Part shown: piece by piece, positions 21,631 to 23,028 of the stretch | Numbering within the stretch: position 1 is the first letter of the stretch | How the letters are laid out: every line of letters starts with the position of its first letter | Assembly (NCBI GenBank): GCA_050743625.1 | Contig: JBOGED010000389.1 | Span: 1 to 23,028 of the forward strand | DNA length: 23,028 nt | Source of the DNA: JBOGED01 sp050743625 | GTDB taxonomy: Bacteria > Actinomycetota > Nitriliruptoria > Euzebyales > Egibacteraceae | Direction of reading: 5' to 3' | Notes under the pieces: model-generated | The model's input: only the letters and a program-made list of their open reading frames with translations | What the model was told of the DNA's origin: nothing | Databases searched by the model: none | Program-made: the position numbers and the translations under genes

Positions 21631-22260
21631 TCAGCGGTCCGCGCGGCGGGGCTGCACCAGCTTCACGGGGTCCCGGGGCAGTTTCGAGAGCCCGACATAC
21701 GAGAGGGCGGTGAGATGCGCGGCCACGATCTCTTTGGCCGGCTCGCGCTCCTCGGCCCACCACGCGCCAACCCCCACGACCATGCCGACGATCGCGTGTG
21801 CATAGATCGGGGCAGAGGCGACGTCCAAGCCCGACTCGGCGAAGAACCCCACCAGGATGAGCTCGGCCTTCTTTGCCACATCTGACAGCAGGCCGGCCAT
21901 ACCGCCCCTGCTGAAGCCGGCTGGCGAGTCCCGGGTGAGGACCCGGAAGCCGTCCGGCTCGGCTTCGATGTAGTCGAGAAAGGCGAGCGCGCTAGAGTGC
22001 ACCTGCTCACGGGCGCCTCGCTCCGGGTCCAGCCGGGACGTGATCATCTCCAACAGCCGTGCCGTCTCACGGTCAACGACGACCGCGTAGAGGCCTTCCT
22101 TCCCGCCGAAGTGCTCGTACACGATGGGTTTCGAAACCTTTGCGCGTTTCGCGATCTCCTCGACGGACGCCCCGTCGTAACCGTGCTCGGCGAACACACC
22201 CTTCGCCACCTCGACGAGCTGGGTCCGGCGCTCGCTCGCCGTCATCCGACGCTCGCTCAT
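21631..22260 (-). CDS. TetR-family transcriptional regulator
   Basis: 209-residue repressor. The N-terminal helix-turn-helix is clear: TQLVEVAKGVFAEHGYDG followed by SVEEIAKRAKVSKPIVYEHF and GGKEGLYAVVVD. The C-terminal ligand-binding domain is helical and gives no ligand clue. The frame is open to 22377, but that part covers the remains of a toxin gene, so the ATG at 22260 (MSERRMTASERR) was chosen; a GAGGG lies eight bases upstream. It is adjacent and convergent to the desaturase, whose promoter has a palindrome suitable for a TetR protein; the link is only a suggestion. Confidence 0.9.
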   Translation of the reverse strand: MSERRMTASERRTQLVEVAKGVFAEHGYDGASVEEIAKRAKVSKPIVYEHFGGKEGLYAVVVDRETARLLEMITSRLDPERGAREQVHSSALAFLDYIEAEPDGFRVLTRDSPAGFSRGGMAGLLSDVAKKAELILVGFFAESGLDVASAPIYAHAIVGMVVGVGAWWAEEREPAKEIVAAHLTALSYVGLSKLPRDPVKLVQPRRADR

Positions 22261-22300
22261 CCCAAGACCCTCATCCCAAGACCGTAGCAGGCGGCGGGGG

Positions 22301-22408
22301 TCACGCCGGGATGACGCGTACTCCATAGGGCGGCAGCTGTTCGACAGCCAGCGCGTGGGTGCAGGTTGAAGCTTCACAAACGACGTGTGTGTCCAGCAGA
22401 AGGTTCAC
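22301..22408 (-). pseudogene. VapC toxin remnant with internal deletion
   Basis: A GTG at 22408 overlaps the antitoxin stop (GTGA) and reads VNLLLDTHVV, the start of a VapC toxin, but the frame ends after only 35 residues with PPYGVRVIPA, resembling a VapC C-terminus. A normal VapC has about 130 residues, so roughly the central three quarters are missing while both ends remain in frame. The PIN active site is absent apart from the first Asp. Confidence 0.6.
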
Positions 22409-22647
22409 GAGTCCTCACCGGCAAATGCGCGCTCGAGCTCCTCGGGCAGCTCGTCGAAATCCTCGGCGATCACCACGCGGCCTTCCCAGCTACCACCGAG
22501 CGAACGTGGCGTCGTGTCGGCCTCATATGCGCTGAGCACCGCCACAGGCTTTCCGGCTTTGCCGATGATGATCTGCTTTCCGCTCTGGACTTCCTCGATG
22601 AGCCGCGAAAGCTGTGCTTTCGCCTCTGTGATCGTGATCACCTTCAC
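22405..22647 (-). CDS. Antitoxin, Phd/YefM family (toxin damaged)
   Basis: 80-residue antitoxin: VITITEAKAQLSRLIEEVQ, then SGKQIIIGKAGKPVAVLSAY (Phd/YefM fold, about residues 22-41), and an acidic C-terminal tail DFDELPEELERAF for toxin binding. GTG 22647 has a strong GGAGG ribosome site five bases upstream. The stop overlaps the start of a severely shortened VapC gene, so this antitoxin now has no functional cognate toxin in the window. It may still control its own operon or neutralise toxins from related modules. Confidence 0.82.
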   Translation of the reverse strand: MKVITITEAKAQLSRLIEEVQSGKQIIIGKAGKPVAVLSAYEADTTPRSLGGSWEGRVVIAEDFDELPEELERAFAGEDS

Positions 22648-23028
22648 GAAGGCCTCCGAATCGATATACCTAAGTCTGGTCTATCGCAGGCGTGTCGAGG
22701 TGGCGAGCAAATTGTCAGCGAGACTCTTCATTCGGGTGTGGCTGTTCTGGAGTGACGTCGCGCCGCAGATATCCGCACCTCCCGCGGTCTTAAGTCACGG
22801 CTGGCGCTGCCCCTTGTAGGGCGTAAAATCCGGCAAACCTTGCTTTCCGCGCTTCTGGTCGGCGTTTCGCTCCCCTACTTCCGCACTTCCCAGCCCACCG
22901 GCCACCAGCACGAACAGCCATGGTACGCCATTGTGCAGAGTTAGTCCCAATGCCACCAACTTAGGCGGGGTCCATCGCGTGTGTGGCGTCCGCGGGCCGG
23001 TGGGAGCCGGTGAGCTGTCGCTTTCCCT
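22648..23028. other. Window end without a confident gene
   Basis: On the - strand a frame is open from the window edge (23028) to a TGA at 22795-22797, 77 codons, with one hydrophobic stretch (PWLFVLVAGGLGSAE). Its third-base composition is unlike the neighbouring genes, so I treat it as a possible partial gene only. The part next to the antitoxin (22648-22720) should hold that operon's promoter; nothing else was recognised. Confidence 0.3.

Noticed and set aside
22261..22377. Longer TetR start at 22377
   Set aside because: The extra 39 residues overlap the VapC remnant and are unlike TetR N-termini; ATG 22260 fits the family.

Overview
The window is high-GC DNA with dense genes, many GTG or TTG starts and short gaps. 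The gene set (a glnA2-like glutamine synthetase followed by glnE, an acyl-ACP desaturase of the DesA type, a group II truncated globin, many PIN-domain toxin-antitoxin pairs) points to an actinobacterium, probably not a well-studied genus. This rests on protein families and gene order; no rRNA or tRNA gene was seen.

Layout. 1-631 holds no gene I can support. 632-3397 is housekeeping: D-aminoacyl-tRNA deacylase (dtd) on +, then on - a class I methyltransferase and glutamine-dependent NAD+ synthetase (nadE). 3481-3957 is an unrecognised small protein with a perfect TATAAT element and an AT-rich leader. 4146-6873 is a complete ABC importer of the cobalamin/iron-complex class (lipoprotein, permease, ATPase), with a possible 18-codon leader peptide just upstream. 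7065-8755 is a toxin-antitoxin block: two PIN toxin/antitoxin pairs with the frameshifted stub of an AAA-type ATPase between them. 8778-9950 is a secreted DUF4185-like protein, divergent from the truncated globin (10096-10563).

10491-11471 is the most unusual region. A ~67-bp stretch encoding the C-terminal tail of the globin is repeated 914 bp downstream. The DNA between the copies holds an antitoxin-like gene, a frameshifted and truncated PIN-like toxin, and two related perfect or near-perfect hairpins. It looks like a decayed cassette inserted at the 3' end of the globin gene. After it come glnA and glnE (nitrogen assimilation and its adenylylation control), then an acyl-CoA synthetase (-), an intact Phd/VapC pair (+), leucyl aminopeptidase with one metal-ligand lysine replaced by leucine (-), phosphoglycerate mutase (-), the desaturase (+) with a palindrome lying inside its promoter, a TetR regulator (-), and a Phd-type antitoxin whose PIN toxin has been internally deleted.

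How it fits together: most genes are core metabolism, and the accessory signal is the repeated presence of PIN-type toxin-antitoxin modules (five loci, three with damaged or absent toxin parts). No CRISPR array, prophage, integrase or intact insertion sequence was recognised.
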